The position numbers and the translations under genes were made by a program. A stretch of DNA of 64,000 bases, from positions 1-64,000 of the forward strand of contig CAJTJP010000009.1 in assembly GCA_910576855.1 (NCBI GenBank), given 5' to 3'. Every line of letters starts with the position of its first letter. Positions within the stretch are counted from its first letter, which is position 1. The stretch comes from Erysipelotrichales bacterium (lineage in GTDB: Bacteria > Bacillota_I > Bacilli_A > Erysipelotrichales > Erysipelotrichaceae). Shown one piece after another: positions 18,101-25,753 of this stretch. The notes under the pieces were generated by a model, which worked only from the letters and a program-made list of their open reading frames with translations, was not told where the DNA came from and did not search any database.

Positions 18101-18301
18101 TACCAATTCAGCAACAGCACCATCAATCAACTTCTGACAGTAACCGCTAAGGCGTAAATACGCACGCAGGCGGTCTTCACGGATATTTTTATTTGCAACA
18201 TCTTTCAAGTTTCCCAAGTATTCATAATCAAGGATATCTCTATCCTTAAAGAAACTTACCACACGGTCTTGGGTAGCCCTTTCATTTTCGCCAATACTCA
18301 T
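15161..18301 (-). CDS. hsdR: type I restriction enzyme, R (motor/nuclease) subunit
   Basis: A 1046-residue HsdR. The N-terminal nuclease domain shows the PD-(D/E)xK pattern RPDLVIYVNGIAMAVIELKK (about 130-155). The SF2 translocase follows: Walker A TQGSGKT, motif II VDECHR, motif III GFTGTPL, and late motifs KLLTGFDAP and QAICRVNR. The C-terminal helical part contacts the methylase. Length matches the family. The ATG at 18301 follows AAGGAGGA by 7 nt, better than the TTG two codons earlier. It is 13 nt from hsdS and 3 nt from the metallopeptidase gene, so all are cotranscribed. Catalytic residues look intact, hence restriction is probably active. Confidence 0.95.
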   Translation of the reverse strand: MSIGENERATQDRVVSFFKDRDILDYEYLGNLKDVANKNIREDRLRAYLRLSGYCQKLIDGAVAELVKAADDMTHGLYDANHKVYSLLKYGAKVKETADGAPKTVYFMDIETPTNNDFAIAEEVTVVDRQEKRPDLVIYVNGIAMAVIELKKSSVSVSNGIRQNLTNQKNGFIAPFFTTMQFCMAGNETEGLRYGTILTGEKYYMVWKPDGFHENEGERDPEDARIMAYCERLDNLLLQQIYQMFDKKRFIDLVENFVVYDKGIKKVCRYNQFYGIKRTQNRLANQRGGIIWHTQGSGKTLTMVWLSKWILANCKEENPRVLIVTDRDELDEQIEKTYIGVDEKITRTKSCDDLLKKLNSYDSSLLCSLIHKFGRRGGEATDSDYDKYIDELKKALPADFEAKGKIFVFVDECHRTQSGKLHAAMQAIMPKAIFIGFTGTPLLKKDKKTSIEVFGTYIHSYRYNEGVRDGVVLDLRYEYRDIPQDITAHDRIDQWFDVKTRTLSTRAKAKLKEKWASMQKIYSSRSRLERVAWDIIQDFDLKPRLMDGNGNAILVADSIYTACKYYEIFQQRGFKKCAIISSYTPQAGDLRTDTVSADEETETFEKYDIYLRMLGLDPNNLPEKVSIQKKVEDFEKEVKEKFIDEPANMKLLIVVDKLLTGFDAPPCTYLYIDKSMQDHGLFQAICRVNRLDGDTKEFGYIVDYKQLFGDLKNAMDKYTSGAFENYDPEDVDGLIKDRGDEAIKHFREVYEELEELCEGVEAPREDLQYLHYFCGVSGMSEDMDEIYARLREKLYKLVSSLVRAFAEAKQYMVDVCSAIELNAYENKVHFYIELKQTIGNKSGDFLDFKAYEPDMRKLIDNYIVASDSIKIGEFDDLTLLDFVVDQGETMTDDETPSGQKEGAAEAIENNIRRKMVEKVTVNPKYYEKMSAILDKLIQDRQQGVLSYKELLEEYIKLAKNVDHPEQNDDYPESVRKSKAMQALYDNVGDDETLAIKLHKAVMGSKMSGFRGDSIKENRIKRALFAILNDDVEVERLFKIIEKQEEY

Positions 18302-18314
18302 GCGCAATTCCTCC

Positions 18315-19586
18315 TTAAATCTTATTATTACTTGAGAACAGCTTACTCATCATTCCACTTTTTATAGATAGGTATTTTAAGTATTTTTCTTCTAAAGATT
18401 GCAATTCTAGTTCCGAATCCCTCAATATATCAGATATAATTCTCTGGTCATCCTTCTCTGGTATATAAATAGTTGTTTCCGAAAATGCATCTTTAGACAA
18501 ATTATATCTTGTAGCCCCTTGTGCTAATATACGCATAATTTTTCTTCCTTCCGCGCTATTAAAATAATACGCCATAAATAGCGGTTCTATATCATCTGCA
18601 CATATTCTCAATCCAAAACAAAAACTATTTAAATAAGTGTTTTGAATTTCATCAAGTACTACTGCGCACATACCCACTTCTTCAGGAGTTTCTGATGAAA
18701 TGTTGAATAGCAAATCGCCTTTTTTAACCAAATTCTGATTTTCTCCATCATTGATTACAACTGGTTCAAAAGCATTAGTATCAAGCACCGTATTTCCCAA
18801 TACATTTAAAAATGTTATATAAAATGCATTACCACTTCCGAAATCTTGTTTACTTTTTCCTGATAAGCCATTGTAAAAATACCCCATATTTCCAACAGTG
18901 TATTCTTGCCATCCACTATCCGAAACTCTTTGTTTTCCAGAAGTAAGTTCAAATTTGATTCCTTCAAATACGTTTCTCTTTTTTTCAATCAACTGTTTCA
19001 ATTCACATATAACTTTGTCAATGTCAGTTAATGTTTGAACTATTCTTCTCTGCTCGTCAATTTTAGGAATGACAATCAAAGTATCTTTTATTGCAGTTTT
19101 TGAGATTGCTGATACTTTAATACCTGTAACATAAGGCAATACTTGTCCATGATATAAACGAGAATTCATATAATATCCTAAATATCCCGGATAAAAATCC
19201 CCTTTCTTTACCCTGCATGGAATAGTATGGAGACCAGAAACTAATTTCCCACTTTCTATCTTTTGTATCTCTACAACTTTTCCGACAGTGTCATCCTCAG
19301 CGGTATCCGCAATGATAATATCTCCATCCTGTAATAACTGAGTTGATGAAGTTAACAACGCCAAGTCATTTACATATGGTATTTCTTCTTCACAGCAATT
19401 CAATACTTCTGAAAACTTTGTTAAAATATCCCCGTAATGAATATTTCTAACCACACCTGTGCGAAAATTCAGATTATCGCGTGACAAAGAGTTGTTAGAT
19501 AACACTTTAAATGTTTCTTCAAATGATTGAAGTTCCCAATCTGCCGGGATATCTCCTATCTCTGTATGTTTCATTTTTCTTACCAT
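18315..19586 (-). CDS. hsdS: type I restriction-modification specificity subunit
   Basis: A 423-residue HsdS with the usual two halves, each a target-recognition domain followed by a conserved helix: residues ~15-180 then the helix around EQRRIVQTLTDIDKVI, and ~220-385 then the DQRIISDILRDSELEL helix. N-terminal GDIPADWELQ is typical. It sets the bipartite methylation sequence, which cannot be read from sequence alone. The ATG overlaps the hsdM stop by 7 nt (ATGGTAA), a standard coupling. Only one hsdS copy is present, and I found no inverted hsdS fragment nearby, so phase-variable shuffling is not indicated. Confidence 0.93.
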   Translation of the reverse strand: MVRKMKHTEIGDIPADWELQSFEETFKVLSNNSLSRDNLNFRTGVVRNIHYGDILTKFSEVLNCCEEEIPYVNDLALLTSSTQLLQDGDIIIADTAEDDTVGKVVEIQKIESGKLVSGLHTIPCRVKKGDFYPGYLGYYMNSRLYHGQVLPYVTGIKVSAISKTAIKDTLIVIPKIDEQRRIVQTLTDIDKVICELKQLIEKKRNVFEGIKFELTSGKQRVSDSGWQEYTVGNMGYFYNGLSGKSKQDFGSGNAFYITFLNVLGNTVLDTNAFEPVVINDGENQNLVKKGDLLFNISSETPEEVGMCAVVLDEIQNTYLNSFCFGLRICADDIEPLFMAYYFNSAEGRKIMRILAQGATRYNLSKDAFSETTIYIPEKDDQRIISDILRDSELELQSLEEKYLKYLSIKSGMMSKLFSSNNKI

Positions 19587-22249
19587 TTGAAGCCCATCCT
19601 TTCAAGGTGACTCTTAACTTTTGCCTCGTAATCAACAGTCTGCTTCATAAGGTCAGGGAAAGTTTTTTCATAACGTTTGGACAATTCATTAATGCGGTCT
19701 GCAAGCTGATGTGAGATAGCAGCATATAACTCGTTAATTCCAGCACCGATTGTGTAATACCACTTTCTGTTCACAAGCAGCTCAATGATTTCATCATCTG
19801 TTAAAGTTGCATATCTCTCACGAGCCTTCTCATCGAGCTCTTTATCCATATCCTTGATAAGCTTTGTTGAATCTTCCGACTTCTTTGCAAGTTCAAATGC
19901 TTTTTTCAGTTCTGCGTAATCATCCTCATATGCTTCCGGTACCGGTGCCTCAGCACGTGCCATCACCAGTGCATAAGCAACTGATGCTTTGGTAACAGTA
20001 CCTTTATCTGTATAAGCGACTTCTAAGATGATATTGTGGCTAATATAATCTACGTACTCTTTCTTCTTCATAGGAAGCATACTCTGCAACTTGATAAGTC
20101 CATCAATAAGCGGCGTATGAACATAGCTCATAATATCATCCATCTTCTCCTGAATATTCTTGCTCTTTACTTTTCCGCCTTCCGCAACTTCTGAAAGCGT
20201 AGAACCCTCAGCTGATTCCTCAATCAAAGACATAAGGCGAGACTCAGTTTCTGCAACGAACCCCATAAGGTTATCAATTGCTTTTTTCTCTTCTGGGAAA
20301 AGTTCTGAAATTATAAGAGCCTTTGGTATCAGTTTTCCTTCCCAACCTGCAACCTTAAGTTCAGGATTGCCATCTGCATCGGTTTTCTTTGTCTCTTTCA
20401 TGATGTTTTCAGTTTCTCTTGCAATACCGTAACCGGCTTCTTCTGATACAATCATGCTCACATCATCACTAAGCACTTCGTTCCAGTAAGCAAGAAGCAC
20501 CTGATATACATCATATTTATTTATAAGGGTGAGCCCTTCAAATTCCTTCATAATAACTTGAGCTAATTCAACTATCAGTTCTTCTGCAGACACACCGGCC
20601 TTCAAATTCTTAAGTTTGGAATCTGCATAAGATTTCCAATTTGAGAATGCTTCATCAATCATTTCTCCATAAGCAACAAATTCAGCATTTGAATATATTG
20701 TTTGACGGATAACATCCTCTGCAACATTAAGCTTATAGTATCCCTCACCGAATACACCAAGAAGCTCATCTTTGAGTGTGGGGAACGAAGCCCAGAAGCG
20801 TTCCAATGCATCAATATCTGCTGCCGGTATACCGCCGTGGATATGTGCATAGATATTCTGAATATCTTCCGAATCAGAAGAATCAATATAACGAGCAATA
20901 TTCAAGTTATATCCATTCTTTTCCTTAATCTCTTTATTTGGTACAAAACGAGCATATTTAGGGTCTGATGTAATCTGATCATTAAACGTAGAAACAATAC
21001 GATAAATATCCTGTTCACGAAGTCTATTTTTATTCCCGTCTTTCACATAATTTCTACTTGCATCTATCATGAAAATGCCGGAACGATTCTCTGCACCTTC
21101 TTTATCTATTACTAAAATACATGCCGGAATTCCTGTTCCATAGAATAGATTTGCAGGTAAAGTGATAACTCCTTTTATCCATCCTTTATCAATAATTGTT
21201 TTTCGTATAGTTCCTTCAGAATTACCTCTATATAACACTCCGTGCGGAAGAATAACAGCAGCCTTACCAGTAGACTTCAATGTTTTCAAAACATGCATTA
21301 ACCATGCATAGTCACCATTCTTTTCAGGTGGTGTATCTCCATAACCAGAGAATCGACCAAATTCTTTTAAGCCGTCTGACCAGTTCTTAAGTGAAAATGG
21401 AGGATTTGCAACGATATAATCGAAACGTTCAAGTTCTGACGGGTCATCAGCTTTTATAAACTGAGGGTCAGAGAATGTGTTTCCTGCCATGATTTTGATT
21501 GCGGCCTTATTATGAAGAACTGCATTCATCTTTGCCAAACCTGCTGTTGAGCCATCCTTTTCCTGACCATATCCAGAAATCTCAAATGGTGCTTCGGCTA
21601 ACGCACGAATCAAAAGTGAACCACTACCACAAGCAGGGTCGCATACTGTAGCATCACGGTCTGTACATTTATCAATTCCAATAATTTTAGCAAGAATACG
21701 AGATACTTCTGCCGGAGTGTAGAATTGTCCTTTACTTTTACCGCTCTCCGTAGCAAAGTTTCTCATCAAGTACTCATAAGCATCTCCGATAATATCATCA
21801 CCTTCTGCTTTATTTCTTGAGAAATCTAATTCTGGGCGCTGGAAAATAGCGATAAGTTTAGTAAGTTTATCAACCATTTCCTTGTCTTTACCTATTTTTG
21901 CCTCATCATTAAAATGGGCAATATCAATAACACCCTTCAAGCTTTCGTTTACTTCAGCAAGACGAGCAATTACTTTATCAATTCCTTCACCGATATTCTT
22001 CTTATTCTTAAGCGCAATAAAATCGTCGAAAGAACAACCGGTTCTTTTTTCAGGGTCAGAATTCGGGTCGTGTGCTTTATCGAAAACAGTCAAATCTCCG
22101 TACTTCTGTCCCTTATATTTATCTGTTACATACTTCATAAACAAAAGTGTCAGTATGTAGTCCTTATATTGTGTTGCATCCATTCCTCCACGTAATGCAT
22201 CGCAGCTCGCCCAAAGTGAGCTGTATAATTCCGTTTTCTTTACTGCCAT
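19580..22249 (-). CDS. hsdM: type I restriction-modification DNA methyltransferase subunit
   Basis: An 889-residue N6-adenine methylase. An N-terminal HsdM_N helical domain is followed by the methylase core with the SAM motif DPACGSGSLL (about 207-216) and catalytic NPPF (about 282-285, in ANPPFSLKNW). The core ends near residue 520, followed by a long helical, lysine- and glutamate-rich C-terminal extension of about 350 residues that makes it much longer than EcoKI HsdM. Long forms of this kind occur in other Bacillota. Good ribosome site (AAAGGAG, 9 nt). It follows a small HTH gene and overlaps hsdS. Confidence 0.95.
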   Translation of the reverse strand: MAVKKTELYSSLWASCDALRGGMDATQYKDYILTLLFMKYVTDKYKGQKYGDLTVFDKAHDPNSDPEKRTGCSFDDFIALKNKKNIGEGIDKVIARLAEVNESLKGVIDIAHFNDEAKIGKDKEMVDKLTKLIAIFQRPELDFSRNKAEGDDIIGDAYEYLMRNFATESGKSKGQFYTPAEVSRILAKIIGIDKCTDRDATVCDPACGSGSLLIRALAEAPFEISGYGQEKDGSTAGLAKMNAVLHNKAAIKIMAGNTFSDPQFIKADDPSELERFDYIVANPPFSLKNWSDGLKEFGRFSGYGDTPPEKNGDYAWLMHVLKTLKSTGKAAVILPHGVLYRGNSEGTIRKTIIDKGWIKGVITLPANLFYGTGIPACILVIDKEGAENRSGIFMIDASRNYVKDGNKNRLREQDIYRIVSTFNDQITSDPKYARFVPNKEIKEKNGYNLNIARYIDSSDSEDIQNIYAHIHGGIPAADIDALERFWASFPTLKDELLGVFGEGYYKLNVAEDVIRQTIYSNAEFVAYGEMIDEAFSNWKSYADSKLKNLKAGVSAEELIVELAQVIMKEFEGLTLINKYDVYQVLLAYWNEVLSDDVSMIVSEEAGYGIARETENIMKETKKTDADGNPELKVAGWEGKLIPKALIISELFPEEKKAIDNLMGFVAETESRLMSLIEESAEGSTLSEVAEGGKVKSKNIQEKMDDIMSYVHTPLIDGLIKLQSMLPMKKKEYVDYISHNIILEVAYTDKGTVTKASVAYALVMARAEAPVPEAYEDDYAELKKAFELAKKSEDSTKLIKDMDKELDEKARERYATLTDDEIIELLVNRKWYYTIGAGINELYAAISHQLADRINELSKRYEKTFPDLMKQTVDYEAKVKSHLERMGFKW

Positions 22250-22279
22250 AATCCGTTTCTCCTTTAGATTAATATGCCA

Positions 22280-22474
22280 TTAGTCAATAGCACTTTTTCC
22301 GCTCTTTACCCACGCATCAAGTTCAGAACATTTAAACTTCCACTGTTTTCCGATTTTATGAGCTGGAATTCCTTTATTGTTACGTATCCAGCCTCGTAGC
22401 GTAACCGGTTTAATGCCTAGGTACTCTGCGGCTTCTTCAATATTAATCCATTTGTCATTTATGTTTTTGTCCAT
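22280..22474 (-). CDS. small MerR/excisionase-type DNA-binding protein
   Basis: A 64-residue winged-helix protein of the helix-turn-helix 17/excisionase group: WINIEEAAEYLGIKPVTLRGWI, then GKQWKFKCSELDAWV. It is the first gene of the hsd operon, 30 nt before hsdM, and starts after GAGAGGTAATGAT. Proteins like this before hsdM are plausible controllers delaying or tuning restriction. Alternatively it is a relic of a recombination directionality factor, given the recombinase remnant next door. Confidence 0.8.
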   Translation of the reverse strand: MDKNINDKWINIEEAAEYLGIKPVTLRGWIRNNKGIPAHKIGKQWKFKCSELDAWVKSGKSAID

Positions 22475-22517
22475 ATCATTACCTCTCGAAGCTCATAGAT
22501 ACAATACGCCATTTAAT

Positions 22518-22546
22518 ATTATACTTACAACGAAGTCGAAAAACAA
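22518..22546 (-). promoter_or_regulatory. promoter of the hsd defence operon
   Basis: Minus strand -35 TTGTTT (22541-22546), 17-nt spacer, -10 TATAAT (22518-22523). It is the only convincing promoter for the leftward run of genes ending at 9576 and gives a leader of about 35 nt. Confidence 0.7.
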
Positions 22547-22552
22547 GGTGTT

Positions 22553-22577
22553 TGTTAATATTTGTTGATATTTAACA
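22553..22577. promoter_or_regulatory. imperfect palindrome upstream of the hsd promoter
   Basis: TGTTAATAT (22553-22561) and ATATTTAACA (22568-22577) form an inverted repeat with one extra base, immediately upstream of the -35. Possible operator for the small HTH protein or the XRE domain of the fusion. AT-rich, so chance is not excluded. Confidence 0.3.
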
Positions 22578-22720
22578 CCATTTTCGTTATATTGATTAAA
22601 CTCAAAAAATTTTACACTTCTTTTTTCAGCCTACCGGACATGCATGTATTCGGTCTTTTTTGTTTGTGTTTTCCTATATTTTTCAAATTCAACTATCTGT
22701 TTTCACTCAATTTTCCTCGA

Positions 22721-22741
22721 AAAAAGGACATAACCATGTCC
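22721..22741 (-). terminator. terminator-like hairpin
   Basis: Minus strand GGACAT-GGTT-ATGTCC followed by TTTTTT. No leftward gene ends here now, so it may protect the hsd promoter from read-through or be left over from deleted element DNA. The rest of 22578-22823 shows no gene. Confidence 0.45.
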
Positions 22742-22823
22742 GAGGTTTTAGTTTTGATATCTGGCATATTTATATCAGTTGATTAGAACTCATCCCGAAC
22801 ATGACGTTAAAAGGTCTAACCAA

Positions 22824-22958
22824 ACTATCAATTCACCATCTTCGTGGCCACGTGGTGTGTTTGCAATTGATAGTAAGGTCTCACAAGTAAATACAGTGCC
22901 AGCTTAGCAAACAAGCTGGTCACCAGTTAAGAAGCAGAGATATCCGCATGAGGTGACC
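22824..22958 (+). promoter_or_regulatory. structured leader of the sigma-like remnant
   Basis: Three hairpins in a row: ACTATCAATT/AATTGATAGT (22824-22833 / 22865-22874) enclosing CACCA/TGGTG; CCAGCTT/AAGCTGG (22899-22905 / 22913-22919); and GGTCACC/GGTGACC (22918-22924 / 22952-22958). The second and third share two bases and cannot form together. Such leaders precede regulator genes of Tn916/Tn1549-type elements. Confidence 0.5.
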
Positions 22959-23032
22959 AACTATGAACATGAATACTGGCTGCCATGCTCCTTTACTCCG
23001 CTTGGAAATTCAAACCAACGTAGGAAAAAAAC

Positions 23033-23475
23033 ATGGCAAATTTAGACAATCAGAGTCAAAGATTCATCTACATTCGTTCACTCAAGGAGAAGGTTCCTTG
23101 CACTGAACAGCAATTTTGGGAATTCTATCATGAAGCAACTCGTATCCGTAAGAAGGAACAGTACTATCATCGCTGCAAGTGTCCTAAGCAATTTAACTGG
23201 GCATGTGATGGTGATTGCGACAACTGTGAACATCATTTAGGTTATGTGCTTCTTTCACTTGATGCTCCTAACACTGTGAATGGCAGCACACTTCTTGAAT
23301 GAGAAGACCTTGCTACTTCTGACTTAATGAAAAAAGTCATCAGCGACAGAATCTTATTAGACTGCTCTTCCAGCGTTTAAGAGGACTCGACCCGGACGCA
23401 GATAAGATTATCGAATACTGGAAAGACGACTGCTCTACCTCCGACAGAGAAATTGCTAAACGCTTAGGTCGTAAC
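23033..23475 (+). pseudogene. sigma-factor-like regulator of an integrative element, broken
   Basis: Starts at ATG 23033. The frame encodes a Cys-rich segment (CKCPKQF, CDGDCDNCEHH) then LSLDAP, the usual layout of the small sigma-like proteins of Tn1549-type conjugative elements. A TGA stops it at 23300-23302; the frame then continues (EDLATSDLMKKVISDRILLD), loses one base near 23363, and goes on in the next frame as FQRLRGLDPDADKIIEYW...REIAKRLGR. It ends abruptly where it runs into recombinase sequence. So there are at least two lesions plus loss of the 3' end. The family call is from memory of such elements and moderately certain. Confidence 0.6.
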
Positions 23476-24711
23476 ACTTTAGACCGCTTGAAATACATCC
23501 GACAACTCAAAGACATGAACATTCCTGTTCTGTTTGAAAAAGAGTCCATCAACACGATGGATGCTAAGGGCGAAGTTCTTATTACTATCATGGCTTCTCT
23601 GGCCCGGCAGGAATCGCAATCCTTAAGTCAAAATGTCAAGATGGGCTTACAATACCGCTACCAGCAAGGCAAGGTACAAATCAACCATAATCGTTTTCTT
23701 GGCTATACGAAGGATGCAGAAGGCAACCTTGTCATCGACCCAGAACAGGCAGAAATCGTAAAGCTCATTTATCGAGAGTATTTAGAAGGACTCAGCATGG
23801 ATAAGATTGCCGCCGGATTGGAGCGTGACGGTATTCTTACCGGTGCCGGAGGAAAAAGGTGGCACACAAGCACCATCAACAAGATTCTCCGAGATGAGAA
23901 ATACATCGGCGATGCCCTGCTCCAGAAAAACTACACTACCGACTTTCTAAACAAAACCAGAGTCAAGAACAACGGTCTCGTTCCTCAATACTATGTAGAA
24001 GGTAACCACGAAGCTATTATTCCGAAAGACATTTACTTACAGGTACAGGAAGAACTGGTCCGCAGGAGAGTAGTCAAAACCAGTGCCAATGGCAAGAAAC
24101 GAAGCTACTGCCGCAATCCCTGTTTCTCCCAAATCGTCATCTGCGGAGAATGTGGCGAAATGTTCCGAAGACTCCACTGGAACAATCGTGGAGTTAAATC
24201 TATCGTCTGGCGCTGCATCAGCAGGCTCGAATCCACCGGATTGGAATGCCATGCAAGAACCATTAACGAGCTGGTCCTTCAGGATACTGTCGTCAAGGCA
24301 ATCAACCAGATGCTTGGAGACAAAAGTAGCTATCAGGCACAGCTACAGCTAAACATTGCCGCCGTCATCCGAGCTTCGCAGGCAACCTCCGTTGAAAACA
24401 TCGATGAGAAGCTGATGGCCCTACAGCAAGAGCTCATCCAGAAGGCTCAGAGCAAAGAAACCTATGACGAGATTGCTGATGAGATTTTCAGGCTTCGAGA
24501 ACTGCGCCAGCAAACCACCGTCGACACTGCCGCAAGAGACGAGCAGATAAAGCGGATCAATGACCTGCAGGATTATATCGCACAGCAGACTACCCACATC
24601 ACCGAATTTGACGAATCGCTGGTGCGACGCTGGATCAAGCAGATCACTATCTGTGATGACCGCATCACTGTCGAACTGAAATCCGGTGTTAGTATCGATG
24701 TGGATGCATAA
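23472..24711 (+). pseudogene. large serine recombinase lacking its catalytic N-terminus
   Basis: The frame picks up a large serine recombinase in mid catalytic domain (TLDRLKYIRQLKDMNIPVLF, then GEVLITIMASLARQE), followed by the Recombinase domain (FLGYTKDAEGN, DGILTGAGGKRWH, ILRDEKYIGDALLQ), a zinc ribbon (CGECGEMF ... WRCISR ... GLECHA) and a C-terminal coiled coil. The usual N-terminal 90 residues, with the YxRVS motif and nucleophilic Ser, are absent; sigma-like coding sequence is joined in frame instead. It cannot be catalytic. The full-length ancestor probably moved the element that brought the island. GC is visibly higher than in the neighbouring hsd genes. Confidence 0.8.
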
Positions 24712-24725
24712 TTTCATAAACGCAC

Positions 24726-24766
24726 AAAAACTCCCCATCACTGGATAATTTTCGGTGATAGGGAGT
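24726..24766 (-). terminator. terminator of the micro-operon
   Basis: ACTCCCCATCAC / GTGATAGGGAGT hairpin (24730-24741 / 24755-24766, one mismatch) followed on the minus strand by TTTTTG. It lies 7 nt after the last micro-operon stop and faces the recombinase remnant. Confidence 0.6.
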
Positions 24767-24772
24767 CTCTAC

Positions 24773-24931
24773 TTATGCTAATTCTTTTATTGCATATATT
24801 GCGACAACAGATAATGGAATCGACATTATTGCAAAAGCAGCTGGCCATCCTGATAGGGATACAGATATATTACTTCTCTTTGCCAATTCCGATACTCCGT
24901 ATGTCAAATTATCTTCGCACATATTATCCAT
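24773..24931 (-). CDS. 52-residue single-helix membrane peptide, unknown
   Basis: A 52-residue frame, hydrophilic at the N-terminus (MDNMCEDNLTYG, then KRSN) with one hydrophobic C-terminal helix (WPAAFAIMSIPLSVVAIYAI) ending KELA. Start ATG lies 3 nt after the stop of the 60-codon gene, with GTGAGG as ribosome site, and a terminator follows 7 nt after its stop. Spacing and signals make it a convincing third gene of the micro-operon. I do not recognise it. Size and topology would suit a small membrane effector, holin-like peptide or toxin; this is inference only. Confidence 0.6.
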   Translation of the reverse strand: MDNMCEDNLTYGVSELAKRSNISVSLSGWPAAFAIMSIPLSVVAIYAIKELA

Positions 24932-24934
24932 ATT

Positions 24935-25117
24935 TTACCTCACTCTTATATAATAACCATTTTTCAATATAATCGTACCACCATTTACTGCTCCGCCTAG
25001 AGAACCTGATGCCTTTTTCATTGGATAAATTTGATTAGAATATAGCGAAAGCAATGCCGTATATGCGTCAGCTATACTCAATGTACAACCAATGCTCTTA
25101 AATACTTGTAATATCAT
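24935..25117 (-). CDS. 60-residue protein, unknown
   Basis: A 60-residue frame starting MILQVFKSIG, with a glycine-rich middle (ASGSLGGAVNGGTIIL) and basic tail. Its ATG lies inside the 3' end of the 160-codon gene (20-nt overlap), 8 nt after GGAGG, and its stop is 3 nt before the next start, so it is translationally coupled on both sides. No family recognised. The glycine-rich stretch resembles double-glycine peptides only loosely, and there is no clear leader; a bacteriocin role is not supported. Confidence 0.55.
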   Translation of the reverse strand: MILQVFKSIGCTLSIADAYTALLSLYSNQIYPMKKASGSLGGAVNGGTIILKNGYYIRVR

Positions 25118-25580
25118 TTTGGGTAACCTCCGTTATTATCATCAATATCTTACTAATTGCATCCATGGCTTCTTCATCAGACCTTTCAAGCAATTTTGCG
25201 AATTTCGAAACAGCCTCCAGCCTATCTTCCATACGAAATTTATTTTCAGACGCATCAGGTGCTGCGATTTCTGTATAGCTCAATAAGCGTTTTCCAACAA
25301 GATAATTATCATATCTACCATTACACTGCTTAAGTAAATAAGTAGCAACACCTTTTAAATGAGGGCCTATTGCAAATGTGTCCACAATTTTTTCTGGAAT
25401 TTTGACTTCTACCACCACCTTATCATCACCATAAACCATTGGTGTCTGTATCTGCACACCATATCTCGAATAAAGATTCAGTGATGCACTCCTAACGCCT
25501 TCTCTTATATCATAAATAGCGTCAATGGCTTTTATTGTTGAATCAGCGAATTCGATTTGTATATTCTTAGAAATAAGCAT
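25098..25580 (-). CDS. 160-residue protein, first gene of micro-operon, unknown
   Basis: A 160-residue soluble protein (begins MLISKNIQIEF) with alternating strands and helices, a VVVEVKIPEKIVDTF strand-turn and a helical C-terminus (MEDRLEAVSKFAKLLE, then DAISKILMIITEV). ATG 25580 is set by AAAGGAGG 8 nt upstream; the longer frame begins at a GTG inside that ribosome site and is rejected. It is expressed from a strong promoter overlapped by a perfect inverted repeat. No family recognised; it could be an immunity protein or regulator for the two small downstream products. Confidence 0.65.
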   Translation of the reverse strand: MLISKNIQIEFADSTIKAIDAIYDIREGVRSASLNLYSRYGVQIQTPMVYGDDKVVVEVKIPEKIVDTFAIGPHLKGVATYLLKQCNGRYDNYLVGKRLLSYTEIAAPDASENKFRMEDRLEAVSKFAKLLERSDEEAMDAISKILMIITEVTQNDITSI

Positions 25581-25600
25581 TTTTATCACCTCCTTTAGTA

Positions 25601-25630
25601 ATATTTATTATCAGCGTTTATAATAAATAT
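25601..25630. promoter_or_regulatory. perfect 10-bp inverted repeat over the micro-operon promoter
   Basis: ATATTTATTA (25601-25610) and TAATAAATAT (25621-25630) separated by exactly 10 nt. The right arm overlaps the -10 box and the left arm lies between the start site and the ribosome site. Geometry suits a dimeric repressor. AT-rich composition lowers specificity. Confidence 0.5.
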
Positions 25631-25654
25631 ACTATTTTTCAGTTCAACCGTCAA
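25626..25654 (-). promoter_or_regulatory. promoter of the micro-operon
   Basis: Minus strand -35 TTGACG (25649-25654), 17-nt spacer, -10 TATATT (25626-25631); close to the SigA consensus. Confidence 0.7.
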
Positions 25655-25706
25655 TACCTTTTATTACTGAATCTCGTAATATCATTATTAATAAGTTTTT
25701 TACACA

Positions 25707-25741
25707 AAAACCCTCTCGGCTATAATAACCGAGAGGGTTTT
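25707..25741 (-). terminator. terminator after the YaaC-like gene
   Basis: Perfect 13-bp stem AAAACCCTCTCGG / CCGAGAGGGTTTT (25707-25719 / 25729-25741) with a 9-nt loop, 13 nt after the stop codon. Confidence 0.85.
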
Positions 25742-25753
25742 GTGAGTTATTTG

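Noticed and set aside
19580-19586. Possible phase-variable hsdS shuffling by the nearby recombinase
   Set aside because: Only one hsdS copy, no inverted hsdS fragment seen, and the recombinase lacks its catalytic domain.
23340-23591. Reverse frame across the recombinase remnant
   Set aside because: Shadow of the recombinase reading frame.
24935-25117. Class II bacteriocin from the glycine-rich 60-residue protein
   Set aside because: No GG leader at the right position, no transporter or immunity homologue recognised.
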